A stretch of DNA of 64,000 bases. Origin: Stutzerimonas frequens (GTDB lineage: Bacteria > Pseudomonadota > Gammaproteobacteria > Pseudomonadales > Pseudomonadaceae). Both the position numbers and the translations under genes were made by a program. The stretch lies in the NCBI RefSeq assembly GCF_024448335.1, contig NZ_JAMOHM010000001.1, positions 62,001 to 126,000 on the forward strand. The letters are read 5' to 3'. The first letter of the stretch is position 1; the number at the start of each line of letters is the position of its first letter. The notes beneath the pieces are model-generated. The model saw only the letters and a list, made by a program, of their open reading frames with translations, was not told the DNA's origin and ran no database searches. Positions 46,918 through 60,018 of the stretch are shown piece after piece.

Positions 46918-48420
46918 ATGCGCCAGAACACCGCTGAATCCTTTCCCATGATCGCCGCCCTGGATCTGGGCTCGAACAGTTTTCACATGGTGCTCGCGCG
47001 CACCAGCAACGGTGAAATGCGCATCCTCGAACGACTCGGCGAAAAGGTGCAGCTGGCTGCCGGCATCGACGAGAACCGCCTGCTCGACGAGGCCGCTATG
47101 CAGCGTGGCCTGGACTGCCTGCGGCGCTTCGCGCAGATGGTCAACCACCTGCCCCAGGGCGCGGTACGCATCGTCGGTACCAACGCCCTGCGCGAGGCGC
47201 GCAACCGCGCCACCTTCATTCGCCGCGCCGAAGAGATCATCAACCATCAGGTGGAAGTCATTTCCGGCCGCGAAGAGGCGCGCCTGATCTACCTCGGCGT
47301 GTCACATACCGTTCCGGCCAGTCAGGGCCGGCGCCTGGTCGCCGACATCGGCGGCGGCAGCACCGAGTTCATCATCGGCGAAGGCTTCGAGTCGCAGCTG
47401 CGTGAAAGCCTGCAGATGGGCTGCGTGAGCTATACCCAGCGCTTCTTCCGAGACGGCAAGATCACCCCGGCGCGCTACGCCCAGGCCTACACGGCGGCAC
47501 GCGTCGAATTGATGGGTATCGAACACGGCCTGCGCCGGCTTGGCTGGCAGGAATCCATCGGCGCGTCCGGCACCATTCGCGCCGTCGGTCTGGCGATCAA
47601 GAGCGGTGGTTTCGGCAACGGTGAGGTCAACGCCGAAGGTATCGGCTGGCTCAAGCGCAAGCTGTTCAAGCTCGGTGACGTGGAGAAGATCGATATCGAC
47701 GGCGTCAAGCCGGACCGCCGCGGAGTATTCCCGGCGGGCCTGGCGATTCTGGAGGCGATCTTCGATGCCCTCGAGATCAGCAGCATGACCCACTCCGAAG
47801 GCGCGCTGCGTGAAGGCGTGCTCTACGACCTGCTGGGCCGCCATCACGACGAGGACATTCGCGATCGCTCGCTGAGCTTCCTGATGGAGCGTTATCACGT
47901 CGACATGGAGCAGGCCGCACGGGTCGAAGCCAAGGCGCTGGAGGCCTTCGACCAGGTGGCCGAAGCCTGGAACCTGGATCAGGACTGGCACCGCGAGCTG
48001 CTCGCCTGGGCCGCGCGCGTGCATGAAGTGGGTCTGGACATCGCCCACTACCATTACCACAAGCACGGCGCCTACCTGATCGAGCATTCCGACCTGCCCG
48101 GCTTCTCGCGGCAAGACCAGCTCATGCTGGCACTGCTGGTGCGCGGCCATCGGCGCAATATTCCGCAGGACAAGTTCGGTGAAACCGGGGCCGACGCCGA
48201 CGCCCTGGTTCGTCTGTGCATCCTTTTGCGCTTCGCGATCCTGTTCCACCACATCCGCGGCGCCAATGCCGTCTCCGACGTGCAACTGAAGGCCGACGAG
48301 CGCAGCCTGGAGCTGATCTTCCCGATCGACTGGCTGAACGCCAACCCGCTGACCCGCGCCGACTTCGAGGCCGAAGCCGCCTGGCTCGCGCGCGTGGGCT
48401 ACGACCTGCGCATGAAATGA
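46918..48420 (+). CDS. ppx: Exopolyphosphatase
   Basis: A 500-residue ASKHA-fold enzyme of the Ppx/GppA family that removes terminal phosphate from polyphosphate. The phosphate-1 motif is [14 protein letters not shown], phosphate-2 [14 protein letters not shown], and [10 protein letters not shown] follows. The C-terminal HD-like helical domain includes [20 protein letters not shown]. Three in-frame starts exist; 46918 gives a length near known Ppx proteins. It converges on ppk with a shared terminator, placing synthesis and breakdown of polyphosphate side by side. Confidence 0.95.
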   Translation: MRQNTAESFPMIAALDLGSNSFHMVLARTSNGEMRILERLGEKVQLAAGIDENRLLDEAAMQRGLDCLRRFAQMVNHLPQGAVRIVGTNALREARNRATFIRRAEEIINHQVEVISGREEARLIYLGVSHTVPASQGRRLVADIGGGSTEFIIGEGFESQLRESLQMGCVSYTQRFFRDGKITPARYAQAYTAARVELMGIEHGLRRLGWQESIGASGTIRAVGLAIKSGGFGNGEVNAEGIGWLKRKLFKLGDVEKIDIDGVKPDRRGVFPAGLAILEAIFDALEISSMTHSEGALREGVLYDLLGRHHDEDIRDRSLSFLMERYHVDMEQAARVEAKALEAFDQVAEAWNLDQDWHRELLAWAARVHEVGLDIAHYHYHKHGAYLIEHSDLPGFSRQDQLMLALLVRGHRRNIPQDKFGETGADADALVRLCILLRFAILFHHIRGANAVSDVQLKADERSLELIFPIDWLNANPLTRADFEAEAAWLARVGYDLRMK

Positions 48421-48446
48421 AACAAGGGCCCGCAGGGGCCCTTGTT
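48421..48446. terminator. Bidirectional terminator, ppx / ppk
   Basis: Perfect 11-bp stem AACAAGGGCCC / GGGCCCTTGTT, loop GCAG, directly after the ppx stop. Confidence 0.82.
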
Positions 48447-48475
48447 CATTCAGTCAACCGGCAGCCAGCCCGAAC

Positions 48476-50692
48476 TCAACGCGTCCCGACCTGCGGCCCG
48501 GTGAGGCGCTCGAGCAAGGTGCTCTGCACGTTGCGCGCGTTCTGGTTGCCGGTCGGGCTGTTGCGCACGTAGCTGCCGTCAGGCTGCAGGATCCAGCTCT
48601 GGGTGTTGTCGCTGAGGAAGCCCTCCACCTCTTTCTTCACCCGCGTCACCAGCTTCTTGCCCTCGACCGGGAAGCAGGTTTCCACCCGCCGATCGAGATT
48701 GCGCTCCATCCAGTCGGCGCTGGAGAGATAGAGCTTCTCGTCGCCATCGTTCTGGAAGTAGAACACCCGGCTGTGCTCGAGGAAGCGACCGATGATCGAG
48801 CGCACATGAATGTTGTGCGAGACCCCCGCGATGCCAGGCCGCAGGCAGCACATGCCGCGCACGATGAGGTCCACACGCACGCCGGTCTGGCTGGCCTTGT
48901 ATAGCGCCTTGATCATCTTCGGATCGGTCAGTGCGTTGATCTTCAGGATGATGTGCGCCGGCCGGCCCTCGGCCGCATGCTGGGTCTCCTGGGTAATCAG
49001 GTCGAGCAGCGTCTTCTTCAGCGTGAAGGGCGCGTGCAGCAGCTTCTTCATGCGCATGGTCTTGCCCATGCCGATCAGCTGGCTGAACAGCTTGGAGACG
49101 TCCTCGCAGAGCGCGTCGTCCGAGGTCAGCAGGCTGTAGTCGGTGTACAGCCGCGCGTTGGCCGCGTGGTAGTTGCCGGTGCCCAGGTGCGCGTAGCGGC
49201 ACAGCTCACCGTTTTCGCGGCGCAGGATCAGCATCATCTTGGCGTGGGTCTTGTAGCCGACCACGCCGTAGATCACCACCGCGCCGGCCTGCTGCAGGCG
49301 GCTGGCCAGCTGCAGGTTGGATTCCTCGTCGAAGCGGGCGCGCAGTTCGATCACCGCAGTGACCTCCTTGCCGCTGCGTGCTGCATCCACCAGCGCGTCG
49401 ACGATCTCGGAGTTGGCGCCGGAGCGGTACAGCGTCTGCTTGATCGCCAGCACGCAGGGGTCCTTGGCGGCCTCGCGCAGCAGGTCGACCACCGGCGTGA
49501 ACGACTCGAAGGGGTGCAGCAGCAGGATGTCCTGTTTGTTGATCACGCTGAAGATCTTGTCGCTGTTCTGCAGGAGCTTCGGAATCGACGGGGTGAACGG
49601 GCTGTATTGCAGCTCCGGGTGGCTGTCCAGGCCGGTGATGCTGAACAGCCGGGTCAGGTTGACCGGGCCGTTGACCCGGTACATCTCACTCTCGCCGAGG
49701 CTGAATTGCTTGAGCAGGAAGTCCGCCAGGTGTTGCGGACAGGTGTCGGCCACCTCGAGACGCACGGCATCGCCGTAACGCCGCGAGATCAGCTCGCCAC
49801 GCAGCGCGCGGGCCAGGTCCTCGACGTCCTCGGTGTCCACCGAGAGGTCGGCGTTACGGGTGAGGCGGAACTGGTAGCAGCCCTTGACCCGCATGCCATG
49901 GAACAGGTCGTCGGCGTGGGCATGGATCATCGAGGAGAGGAAGACGAAATTGTCGCCTGGACCACCGACCGACTCCGGCACGCGAATCACCCGCGGCAGC
50001 AGCCGTGGCGCCGGGATGATCGCCAGACCGGAATCGCGACCGAACGCATCGACGCCCTCCAGCTCGACGATGAAGTTCAGGCTCTTGTTCACCAGCAGCG
50101 GGAACGGATGGGTCGGGTCAAGCCCGATGGGCGTGACGATCGGTGCGATCTCGTCGCGGAAATAGCGACGCACCCAGGTCTTGAGCTTGGCCGTCCAGTG
50201 CCGGCGGCGGATGAAGCGGATCTGATGTTCGGCAAGCGCCGGCAATAGCACGTCGTTGAGGATCGCGTACTGGCGGTCGACCTGTTCATGCACCAGCTCG
50301 GAAATGCGCGCCAGCGCCTGATGCGGCTGCAGACCATCGGCGCCGGCCTGCTCGCGGGCGAAGGTGACGCGCTTCTTCAACCCGGCAACGCGAATCTCGA
50401 AGAACTCGTCGAGGTTGCTTGAGAAGATCAACAGGAACTTCAGCCGTTCCAGCAGCGGATAGGACTCGTCCAGCGCCTGCTCCAGCACGCGGATATTGAA
50501 CTGCAGCTGGGAAAGCTCGCGGTGGATGTACAGCGCGCTGTCATCCAGATTGGTCACCGGTGCGACCGGCGCCTCCTCGACGACTTCCGGCGGCGCGGAA
50601 GGCACCGCTACCGCTTCCGGCTCGACCACCTCCAGCACCTCGCTGACGACGGCGTCCTGCAGATCCTTTTCGCTGAGTCCCTGGTTGATCAT
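48476..50692 (-). CDS. ppk: Polyphosphate kinase 1
   Basis: A 738-residue enzyme that makes polyphosphate from ATP. The phosphorylated His lies in [13 protein letters not shown] and a second conserved His in [18 protein letters not shown]-, head, C1 and C2 domains follow in normal order from [12 protein letters not shown]. An N-terminal acidic and Pro-rich extension of about 50 residues ([20 protein letters not shown]) precedes the conserved fold. The start [12 protein letters not shown] at 50692 has GAGG upstream. It lies 45 bases downstream of hemB on the same strand. Confidence 0.95.
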   Translation of the reverse strand: MINQGLSEKDLQDAVVSEVLEVVEPEAVAVPSAPPEVVEEAPVAPVTNLDDSALYIHRELSQLQFNIRVLEQALDESYPLLERLKFLLIFSSNLDEFFEIRVAGLKKRVTFAREQAGADGLQPHQALARISELVHEQVDRQYAILNDVLLPALAEHQIRFIRRRHWTAKLKTWVRRYFRDEIAPIVTPIGLDPTHPFPLLVNKSLNFIVELEGVDAFGRDSGLAIIPAPRLLPRVIRVPESVGGPGDNFVFLSSMIHAHADDLFHGMRVKGCYQFRLTRNADLSVDTEDVEDLARALRGELISRRYGDAVRLEVADTCPQHLADFLLKQFSLGESEMYRVNGPVNLTRLFSITGLDSHPELQYSPFTPSIPKLLQNSDKIFSVINKQDILLLHPFESFTPVVDLLREAAKDPCVLAIKQTLYRSGANSEIVDALVDAARSGKEVTAVIELRARFDEESNLQLASRLQQAGAVVIYGVVGYKTHAKMMLILRRENGELCRYAHLGTGNYHAANARLYTDYSLLTSDDALCEDVSKLFSQLIGMGKTMRMKKLLHAPFTLKKTLLDLITQETQHAAEGRPAHIILKINALTDPKMIKALYKASQTGVRVDLIVRGMCCLRPGIAGVSHNIHVRSIIGRFLEHSRVFYFQNDGDEKLYLSSADWMERNLDRRVETCFPVEGKKLVTRVKKEVEGFLSDNTQSWILQPDGSYVRNSPTGNQNARNVQSTLLERLTGPQVGTR

Positions 50693-50707
50693 CGCTTTGC
50701 CTCGAAA

Positions 50708-52052
<1,345 letters not shown>

Positions 52053-52718
52053 ATGAACAAGAAAGTCGCCGTGATCCTATCCGGCTGTGGCGTCTACGAC
52101 GGCTCGGAGATCTATGAGAGCGTCATCACCCTGCTGCGCCTGGACCAGCGCGGCGTCAAGGTGCAGTGCTTCGCACCGAACATTGCGCAGATGCACGTGA
52201 TCAACCACCTGACCGGCGAGGAAATGCCGGAATCGCGCAACGTACTGACCGAATCGGCACGCCTGGCCCGTGGCGAAATCAAGGATCTGCGCGAGGCACG
52301 CGCCGAGGATTTCGACGCGCTGATCATGCCTGGCGGCTTCGGTGCCGCGAAGAACCTCTCCACCTTCGCCACCGAAGGTGCGAACAGCAAGGCGCTGCCG
52401 GACGTGGTGGCGCTGGTCAAGGCCTTCGCCGAGGCGCGCAAGCCGGTCGGCATGATGTGCATCGCGCCGACCATGGCCGCGGAGATCTTCGGCGCCGGCG
52501 TGATCTGCACCCTCGGCAGCGACGACGCCGACGCCGCCAAGGCGGTCGGCCAGATGGGAGCCAGCCACCAGGCCTGCGAGGTCAGCGACATCGTGGTGGA
52601 CAAGCAGCACCGCCTGGTCACTACTCCGGCCTACATGCTGGCACAGTCCATCAGCGAAGCGGCGTCCGGCATCTACAAGCTGGTCGACCGAGTGCTGGAG
52701 ATGACCACCGAGGACTGA
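52053..52718 (+). CDS. elbB: Isoprenoid biosynthesis glyoxalase ElbB
   Basis: A 221-residue DJ-1/PfpI-superfamily protein. The N-terminal VILSGCGVYDGSEIYES and the nucleophile elbow MMCIAPTMAAE, with its Cys, are characteristic of ElbB (formerly SCRP-27A); ALIMPGGFGAAKNLS carries the conserved Gly-rich turn. The start ATG at 52053 is preceded by AGGAG. In E. coli the protein has weak glyoxalase activity and an unclear physiological role. A terminator follows directly. Confidence 0.9.
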   Translation: MNKKVAVILSGCGVYDGSEIYESVITLLRLDQRGVKVQCFAPNIAQMHVINHLTGEEMPESRNVLTESARLARGEIKDLREARAEDFDALIMPGGFGAAKNLSTFATEGANSKALPDVVALVKAFAEARKPVGMMCIAPTMAAEIFGAGVICTLGSDDADAAKAVGQMGASHQACEVSDIVVDKQHRLVTTPAYMLAQSISEAASGIYKLVDRVLEMTTED

Positions 52719-52735
52719 GTCTTCGAACAGACCGT

Positions 52736-52762
52736 AATCCCGGGGCAACCCGGGATTTTTTT
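52736..52762 (+). terminator. Intrinsic terminator of elbB
   Basis: Stem AATCCCGGG / CCCGGGATT with loop GCAA and a run of seven T, 17 bases past the elbB stop. Confidence 0.9.
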
Positions 52763-52861
52763 GCGCGAAAGTCGCCAAAGCCGCGGGTGCTCTTGCCGTC
52801 GATCTGTTCAGCCCGGACGACCTCGGGCAGTTTGGTCCGACCCTTTTCAGGAATGCCGACC

Positions 52862-53329
52862 ATGAACCATGACGATGCGCTGCTCGCCGAGCAGGCCCAG
52901 GCGGTACGCCAGATGTTCGAGCGCATCCCCTTCAACCAGGCCCTGGGCATCGAGCTCGATGAAATATCCACGTCGCGGGTGGTGATGCACCTGCCAATGA
53001 AGCCCGAGCTGGTCGGCAACTTCGTCCATGGCATCCTCCACGGCGGCGTGATCGCCTCGTTGCTCGACGTCGTCGGTGGCGCCATGGCGATGCTGGGCGC
53101 CTTCGACAAGCATCGTCACCTGACCATGCAGGAACGCGCCGCCCGCCTGTCCCGCCTCGGCACCATCGACCTGCGCATCGACTATCTGCGCCCCGGCCGC
53201 GGTACGCGCTTCACTGCCAGCGCGACCCTGCTGCGCTCGGGCAACAAGGTCGCGGTGGTGCGTTCGGAGCTGCACAACGAATCGGACACGCTGATCGCCG
53301 TGGGCACCGGCACTTATCTTTGCGGCTGA
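52862..53329 (+). CDS. PaaI-type hotdog thioesterase
   Basis: A 155-residue thioesterase of the PaaI/YigI kind. NFVHGILHGGVIASLLD contains the HGG turn and catalytic Asp region; LGTIDLRIDYLRPGRG is the usual beta strand pair. The start ATG at 52862 has CAGGAA upstream; an ATG nine bases earlier is too close to that site. The substrate is unknown. It is flanked by elbB's terminator and the signalling gene 111 bases downstream. Confidence 0.83.
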   Translation: MNHDDALLAEQAQAVRQMFERIPFNQALGIELDEISTSRVVMHLPMKPELVGNFVHGILHGGVIASLLDVVGGAMAMLGAFDKHRHLTMQERAARLSRLGTIDLRIDYLRPGRGTRFTASATLLRSGNKVAVVRSELHNESDTLIAVGTGTYLCG

Positions 53330-53440
53330 ACGGCCGATAGGAGATTGGCGGCCGGGGTGCGCTCTCGTACACTCTGCCGAACATGGCCATGAGCCATCAT
53401 CTCGACGAGGCAGGACGCCCGACAGTTCGAGTGCCGCCGC

Positions 53441-55573
53441 GTGTCCAGACTGCTGTTTTCCGACCTGCCCGCCGACCAGGTTGCCCTGCTCGGGCATAGC
53501 CACGACCCGATGCTGGTCGTGCTCTCCTATCTGATCGCCAGCGCCGCGGCCTTCACCGCCCTGGCCCTGGCCAAGCGGGTCAGCCGCAGCAGCAGCCCGC
53601 GCGGGCGCGAGCTATGGCGCTGGGTCGGCGCCTTCGCCCTGGGCGGCGGAATCTGGTCGATGCATTTCATCGGCATGCTGGCCTTCCGCGCGCCGCTGGA
53701 CATTCGCTACGAGCACGGCATCACCGCCCTTTCGCTACTGATCGCCGTGGCGGTGTCCTATGTGGTGATGCGCGTGCTTGGCCGCGATCGGTTGAGCGTG
53801 GCGCAGTACGCCCTGGCCGGGACTGCTGCCGGCATCGGCATTGCGGCGATGCATTACACCGGGATGGCCGCGATCCGTTCGCTGGCCACGCTGTACTACG
53901 CGCCGCTGGCCTTCGCCGCCTCGGTGCTGATCGCCATCGGCGCCTCCATCGCCGCATTGGTAATGGGCTTCCACTTCAGCAGCAGCCAGAGCCGCCATCA
54001 GCGTTGGCAACGCCTGCTCTGCAGCCTGGTGATGGGCGCGGCGATCGTCTCCATGCACTACACCGGGATGCACGCGCTGACCCTGGCTGTCCCCGCCGGT
54101 CTCGTGGAGCATGCCGCGCCATTCGGCAGCCACACCGGCCAGGGCGCCCTCGCCTCGGCGATCGGCCTGGTAGCCCTGCTGGTAATCGTCACCGGCATCG
54201 CCGCGAGCTGGGCCGAACAGCGCTTCAGCGAGCAGCGCCAGGCGCTCGATCTGGCCGAGCACCAGCTCAATGCGATGACCCACTATGACCCGCTGACCAA
54301 CCTGTTCAACGGCCGTGCCTTCACCGAGATGGTCACCCAGGTGCTGGCCGTGCGCGCGGAACGCCAGGCGCTGGCCGTACTGGTGGTGGACCTGGACAAC
54401 TTCAAGCGCATCAACGACAGCCTCGGTCACCGCAGCGGCGACCTGGCGCTGCAACAGGCGGCGCAGCGCATTCGCGCGGTGCTCGGTCAGCACGACATGC
54501 TGGCGCGCTTCTCCGGCGACGAGTTCTGCGTGCTCACCCTGGGCGCATGGGAGCACGCCCAGGCACTGGCCAACCGAATCCTCGAGCAGCTGCGCCCACC
54601 GTTCGTCCTCGGCGACACCCAGCTGCGCCTTACGGCCAGCATCGGCATCAGTCAGTACCCGGAGGATGGCCTCAACTTCGATGCCCTGTTCCGCCACGCC
54701 GGCCTGGCCGTCGGACAGTGCAAGGCCAGCGGCCGCAACCGCAGCCTGCGCTTCAACCCGGCTCTGGAACTGCGCGCCCAGGAAGACCTGTCGTTGGAGC
54801 AAGACCTGCGCCGCGCGCTGAACGAGAACCTGCTCAGCGTGCACTACCAGCCCATCGTCGACGGCCGCAGCGGGCGTCCGGTGAGTCTCGAAGCATTGGT
54901 GCGCTGGCAGCATCCGCAGCAGGGATTCATCAGTCCGGAGCGCTTCGTCGGGCTGGCCGAGCAGCACGGTTTCGTCGCCGAGCTGGACACCTGGGTGGCG
55001 CGCCGTGCCTGCGCCGACCTGGCCGTGCTGTTGGGCGAAGGTCACGATCTGCGCATGGCGGTCAATTGCTCGGCGCTCAACCTGTCCAACCCGCAGATGC
55101 CCACGGTGGTTGCGCGGATTCTCGAACGCACGGGGCTGGAGCCCGCGCGGCTGACCGTGGAAGTCACCGAGAACGCCCTGATGAACAGCCTCGGCGCGGC
55201 GATTCGCACGCTGGATGCGGTGCGCGAGCTGGGCGTGAAGGTTTCGATCGATGATTTCGGCAGCGGCTATTCCTCGCTCGCCTACCTGCGTCAGCTGCCG
55301 GTCGATACGCTCAAGGTCGACCGCGCCTTCGTCCGGGAAATCGCCGAGCAGGCCAACGACCGCGCCATCACCGCTGCGATCATCGCCATGGCGCACAAGC
55401 TGGGGCTGAAGGTGGTGGCCGAAGGGGTGGAAGAGGCGGTGCAGCTCGACTATCTGCGCGAGAACGGCTGCGACTTCATCCAGGGCTACTACTACAGCCG
55501 GCCGCTGCCGTTACCGGCGCTGCGCGACTGGCTGGCCGCGCGGCCGCTCACTGTGGCCGGGACAATCGCGTGA
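53441..55573 (+). CDS. MHYT-GGDEF-EAL cyclic-di-GMP signalling protein (MucR/NbdA-like)
   Basis: A 710-residue inner membrane protein. Seven membrane segments (about residues 1-265) contain three MH(Y/F)xGM motifs (MHFIGM, MHYTGM twice), the MHYT sensor proposed to bind copper and sense oxygen or NO. The GGDEF domain carries SGDEF at 358-362, with the inhibitory RxxD site altered to GQHD. The EAL domain starts with LEALVRW (Glu484) and has NCSALNLSN, EVTENALM and DDFGSGYSSL, so phosphodiesterase residues look intact. Start is GTG at 53441. P. aeruginosa MucR and NbdA share this layout. Its end overlaps the convergent DUF188 gene by 26 bases. Confidence 0.9.
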   Translation: MSRLLFSDLPADQVALLGHSHDPMLVVLSYLIASAAAFTALALAKRVSRSSSPRGRELWRWVGAFALGGGIWSMHFIGMLAFRAPLDIRYEHGITALSLLIAVAVSYVVMRVLGRDRLSVAQYALAGTAAGIGIAAMHYTGMAAIRSLATLYYAPLAFAASVLIAIGASIAALVMGFHFSSSQSRHQRWQRLLCSLVMGAAIVSMHYTGMHALTLAVPAGLVEHAAPFGSHTGQGALASAIGLVALLVIVTGIAASWAEQRFSEQRQALDLAEHQLNAMTHYDPLTNLFNGRAFTEMVTQVLAVRAERQALAVLVVDLDNFKRINDSLGHRSGDLALQQAAQRIRAVLGQHDMLARFSGDEFCVLTLGAWEHAQALANRILEQLRPPFVLGDTQLRLTASIGISQYPEDGLNFDALFRHAGLAVGQCKASGRNRSLRFNPALELRAQEDLSLEQDLRRALNENLLSVHYQPIVDGRSGRPVSLEALVRWQHPQQGFISPERFVGLAEQHGFVAELDTWVARRACADLAVLLGEGHDLRMAVNCSALNLSNPQMPTVVARILERTGLEPARLTVEVTENALMNSLGAAIRTLDAVRELGVKVSIDDFGSGYSSLAYLRQLPVDTLKVDRAFVREIAEQANDRAITAAIIAMAHKLGLKVVAEGVEEAVQLDYLRENGCDFIQGYYYSRPLPLPALRDWLAARPLTVAGTIA

Positions 55574-56021
55574 GCAGCCGGTCGAGCGCATTGGCGAACG
55601 CCTGTCGGTCTCGCTCGCCGTAAGCTGCCTGGCCGCCACCCACCTGCCCCTGATCGCGCAGATCGGTGAACAGGTTGCGCACCGCCAGGCGCTCGCCCAT
55701 GTTTCGCTCGTCGAACTCGCGCCCGCGCGGGTCGAGTGCGGCGACACCCTTCTTCACCAGCCGGTCGGCCAGCGGCACGTCGCTGCAGATCACCAGGTCA
55801 CCGGGCTCGGCATGCTCGACCAGATAGTCGTCCGCGGCATCCGGCCCGCTCGGCACGACGATCAGGCGCACGCAGGCGAACGCCGGCTTGACCTGGCTCT
55901 GCCCGGCGACCAGCAGCACCTCGAACTTGCGTTTGAGGGCGAACTTGATCACCTGATCCTTGGCTGCGCGCGGGCAGGCATCGGCGTCGATCCACACACG
56001 CATCGGGCCCGGCGCACTCAT
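55548..56021 (-). CDS. YaiI/YqxD family protein (DUF188)
   Basis: A 157-residue protein of the UPF0178 family: MRVWIDADACPRAAKDQ near the N-terminus, VVPSGPDAADDYLVEHAEPGDLV in the middle (split here for length: PDAADDYLVEHA is the core), DVPLADRLV and DERNMGERLAVRN. The acidic cluster resembles PIN/NYN nucleases, but activity is unproven. The ATG at 56021 lies in the LysE stop (ATGA); an internal ATG at 56003 is an alternative. Its 3' end overlaps the EAL gene by 26 bases. Confidence 0.86.
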   Translation of the reverse strand: MSAPGPMRVWIDADACPRAAKDQVIKFALKRKFEVLLVAGQSQVKPAFACVRLIVVPSGPDAADDYLVEHAEPGDLVICSDVPLADRLVKKGVAALDPRGREFDERNMGERLAVRNLFTDLRDQGQVGGGQAAYGERDRQAFANALDRLLTRLSRPQ

Positions 56022-56650
56022 GCCGCGGCGCGCCGGACAGTCGCCAGCAGGGCCGCCGCCCCGGCGAACATGGTGGCAAAGCTGCGGTTGACCAGGCGCT
56101 GCTGACGCGGCGTACGCAGCAGGCGCAGCACCTTGGCGGCGAGCCCGGTGTAGCCGGCCATGACCACCAGATCGACCACCACCATGGTCGCCGCCATCTC
56201 ACTGTACTGCAGCAGCAGCGGCCGCTGCGGATCGAGAAACTGCGGCAGCACCGCAAGAATGAAGACGATCGCCTTGGGGTTGCTGGCATTGACCAGGAAG
56301 CCACGCAACACCAGGCTCAGCGGCCGGCCGATGGGCCGCGGCGCCGCCGAATCGTCCAGCGCTTCCGGTTGTGCCTGCCACTGCTTCCAGGCCAGCCAGA
56401 GCAGGTAGCAGACGCCGAACCACTTGATCAGGCCGAACGCCAGTTCCGAGGTCGCCAGTACCGCGCCGACACCGGCGGCGACCACGGCGATCTGCAGCAC
56501 CAGCGCCAACTGCAGACCGATGGCGTTCCAGTAGCCGCGCCAGAAGCCGTACTGCAAGCCGCAGGACATCGAAGCGATGGCCCCGGCGCCCGGCGACAGG
56601 CTGATCACCCAACAGGCGACGGAAAAGGCAAGCCAGGTTTCCAGCGTCAT
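56018..56650 (-). CDS. LysE/RhtB family amino acid exporter
   Basis: A 210-residue inner membrane protein with about six membrane segments. The N-terminal SLSPGAGAIASMSCGLQYGFWRG is split over the family's PGP-like motif and the conserved Gly-rich loop, and FLVNASNPKAIVFILAVLPQF matches the second family signature. It probably exports amino acids such as homoserine, threonine or lysine; the substrate is unknown. It ends in a four-base overlap with the DUF188 gene. Confidence 0.86.
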   Translation of the reverse strand: MTLETWLAFSVACWVISLSPGAGAIASMSCGLQYGFWRGYWNAIGLQLALVLQIAVVAAGVGAVLATSELAFGLIKWFGVCYLLWLAWKQWQAQPEALDDSAAPRPIGRPLSLVLRGFLVNASNPKAIVFILAVLPQFLDPQRPLLLQYSEMAATMVVVDLVVMAGYTGLAAKVLRLLRTPRQQRLVNRSFATMFAGAAALLATVRRAAA

Positions 56651-56693
56651 GGTCAGTCTCCCTTGGTCGAGCGCGCGAACTCTAGCGCGATGG

Positions 56694-57455
56694 TCAGTCC
56701 GGCATGTCCTTGCCCAGTTTCACCGGTTCCTTCAGCTTGCGCTTCATGGCCTTGCGCATGCGGATGTTCAGCGCTTCGACGCCCAGCGAGAAGGCCATGG
56801 CGAAGTAGACGTAGCCCTTGGGCACGTGCACGTCGAAGGCTTCGGCAATGAGTAGCGTACCGACGACGATGAGGAACGACAGGGCAAGAATCTTCAGCGT
56901 CGGATGCTTGTCGATGAAGTCGCTGATGGTACCCGCCGCCAGCATCATGACCAGCACGGCGATGACGATCGCGGCGACCATCACCGGAACGTTCTGCACC
57001 AGGCCCACCGCGGTGATTACCGAGTCCAGCGAGAAAATGATATCGATCACCGCGATTTGCAGGATGACCCCGAGGAACCCGGCCTTCACTGCCCCGCTGC
57101 CAGCAGCCTGGTCCTCTTCCTCACCCTCGACGCTGTGCCAGATCTCCATGGTGCTCTTGAACAGGAGGAACAGGCCACCGAAGAACAGGATCAGGTCGCG
57201 CCCGGAAACACCCTCCCCAAGGACCGTGAACAGGTCGTTGGTCAGGCGCATCACCCAGGCGATGGACAGCAACAGCAGGATCCGCGTGCCCATGGCCAGC
57301 GCCAGGCCGAAGAAGCGCGCCTTGGGCTGCTGCGCCTTGGGCAGGCGGCTGACCAGAATCGAAATGAAGATGATGTTGTCGATGCCTAGGACGATTTCCA
57401 GGGCAGTCAGGGTCAGAAAGGCGACCCATATTTCAGGGTTGCTGAGCCATTCCAT
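56694..57455 (-). CDS. TerC family integral membrane protein
   Basis: A 253-residue protein with about seven membrane segments. Family motifs are LEIVLGIDNIIFISIL near residues 19-34 and DIIFSLDSVITAVG in the middle, each with the conserved acidic residues thought to bind metal. It resembles YgdQ-type TerC proteins, implicated in metal (manganese or calcium) export or co-translational metal loading of secreted enzymes. It lies three bases downstream of the MscS-like gene, so the two are co-transcribed. Confidence 0.87.
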   Translation of the reverse strand: MEWLSNPEIWVAFLTLTALEIVLGIDNIIFISILVSRLPKAQQPKARFFGLALAMGTRILLLLSIAWVMRLTNDLFTVLGEGVSGRDLILFFGGLFLLFKSTMEIWHSVEGEEEDQAAGSGAVKAGFLGVILQIAVIDIIFSLDSVITAVGLVQNVPVMVAAIVIAVLVMMLAAGTISDFIDKHPTLKILALSFLIVVGTLLIAEAFDVHVPKGYVYFAMAFSLGVEALNIRMRKAMKRKLKEPVKLGKDMPD

Positions 57456-57458
57456 AGG

Positions 57459-58039
57459 TTACTTCTCTGGGGTGGGAGGGTTGATCAGTTGCATGTCGCC
57501 GCCGCGCCAGCGGCGCACGGCTTTCTGGAAGAACAGGCTGTTGGGCACCTGGACGATGGCGCCAGTCCCGGCTTCGGCCACTTCCTCGAGGGTCGTGTAG
57601 AGCAAATTGATGTCGATGACGCGTCCCTTGACGATCGGCTTGTCGAACGCCTCGACGATCTCCACCACGTCGCCCAGACGGAACGGACCGACGGTGAGGA
57701 TCAGCACGGCACAGAGCAGGTTGGACAGCACGCTCCAGATCGCGAAAAAGGCGATTGCCGCGACCGCGACGAAACCGGAAATGGCGGTCCACAGCACCGT
57801 GGCGGAGACGCCGAAGCGTTCCAGCACCATGATCAAAGCACCGCCGATGATGAACCAGCGGATACCACCGCGCACCGGGATCAGCAACTCCGGCGGCAGC
57901 GGATAGCGCGACGACAGCCGGGTCAGTCCGCGCACGACCAGGCGCTGCAGCACGTACGCCACCAACAGGATCAGCAGCACCTGCAGGCCCAGCATCCACT
58001 GCAGGCGCCACTCCTCGATCAGGGCCAGCCAGGTCTCGT

Positions 58040-58043
<4 letters not shown>
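57459..58043 (-). CDS. Small mechanosensitive channel-like protein (MscS family)
   Basis: A 194-residue protein with three N-terminal membrane segments and one MscS beta domain: the pore helix region FVAVAAIAFFAIWSVLSNLL, then GPFRLGDVVEI and VQVPNSLFF, the typical strand motif. It is shorter than MscS (about 286 residues) because most of the C-terminal alpha-beta domain is absent. It overlaps the ABC-F stop by four bases (ATGA) and is followed by terC. Osmotic or ion homeostasis is inferred. Confidence 0.85.
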
Positions 58044-59950
<1,907 letters not shown>

Positions 59951-60018
59951 AATGGCGGCGAGTTTATCAGTTCGCCCGGAAAGCCAGCCGGGCGGCCGAA
60001 AAAAAAGGCGTACCGCTT

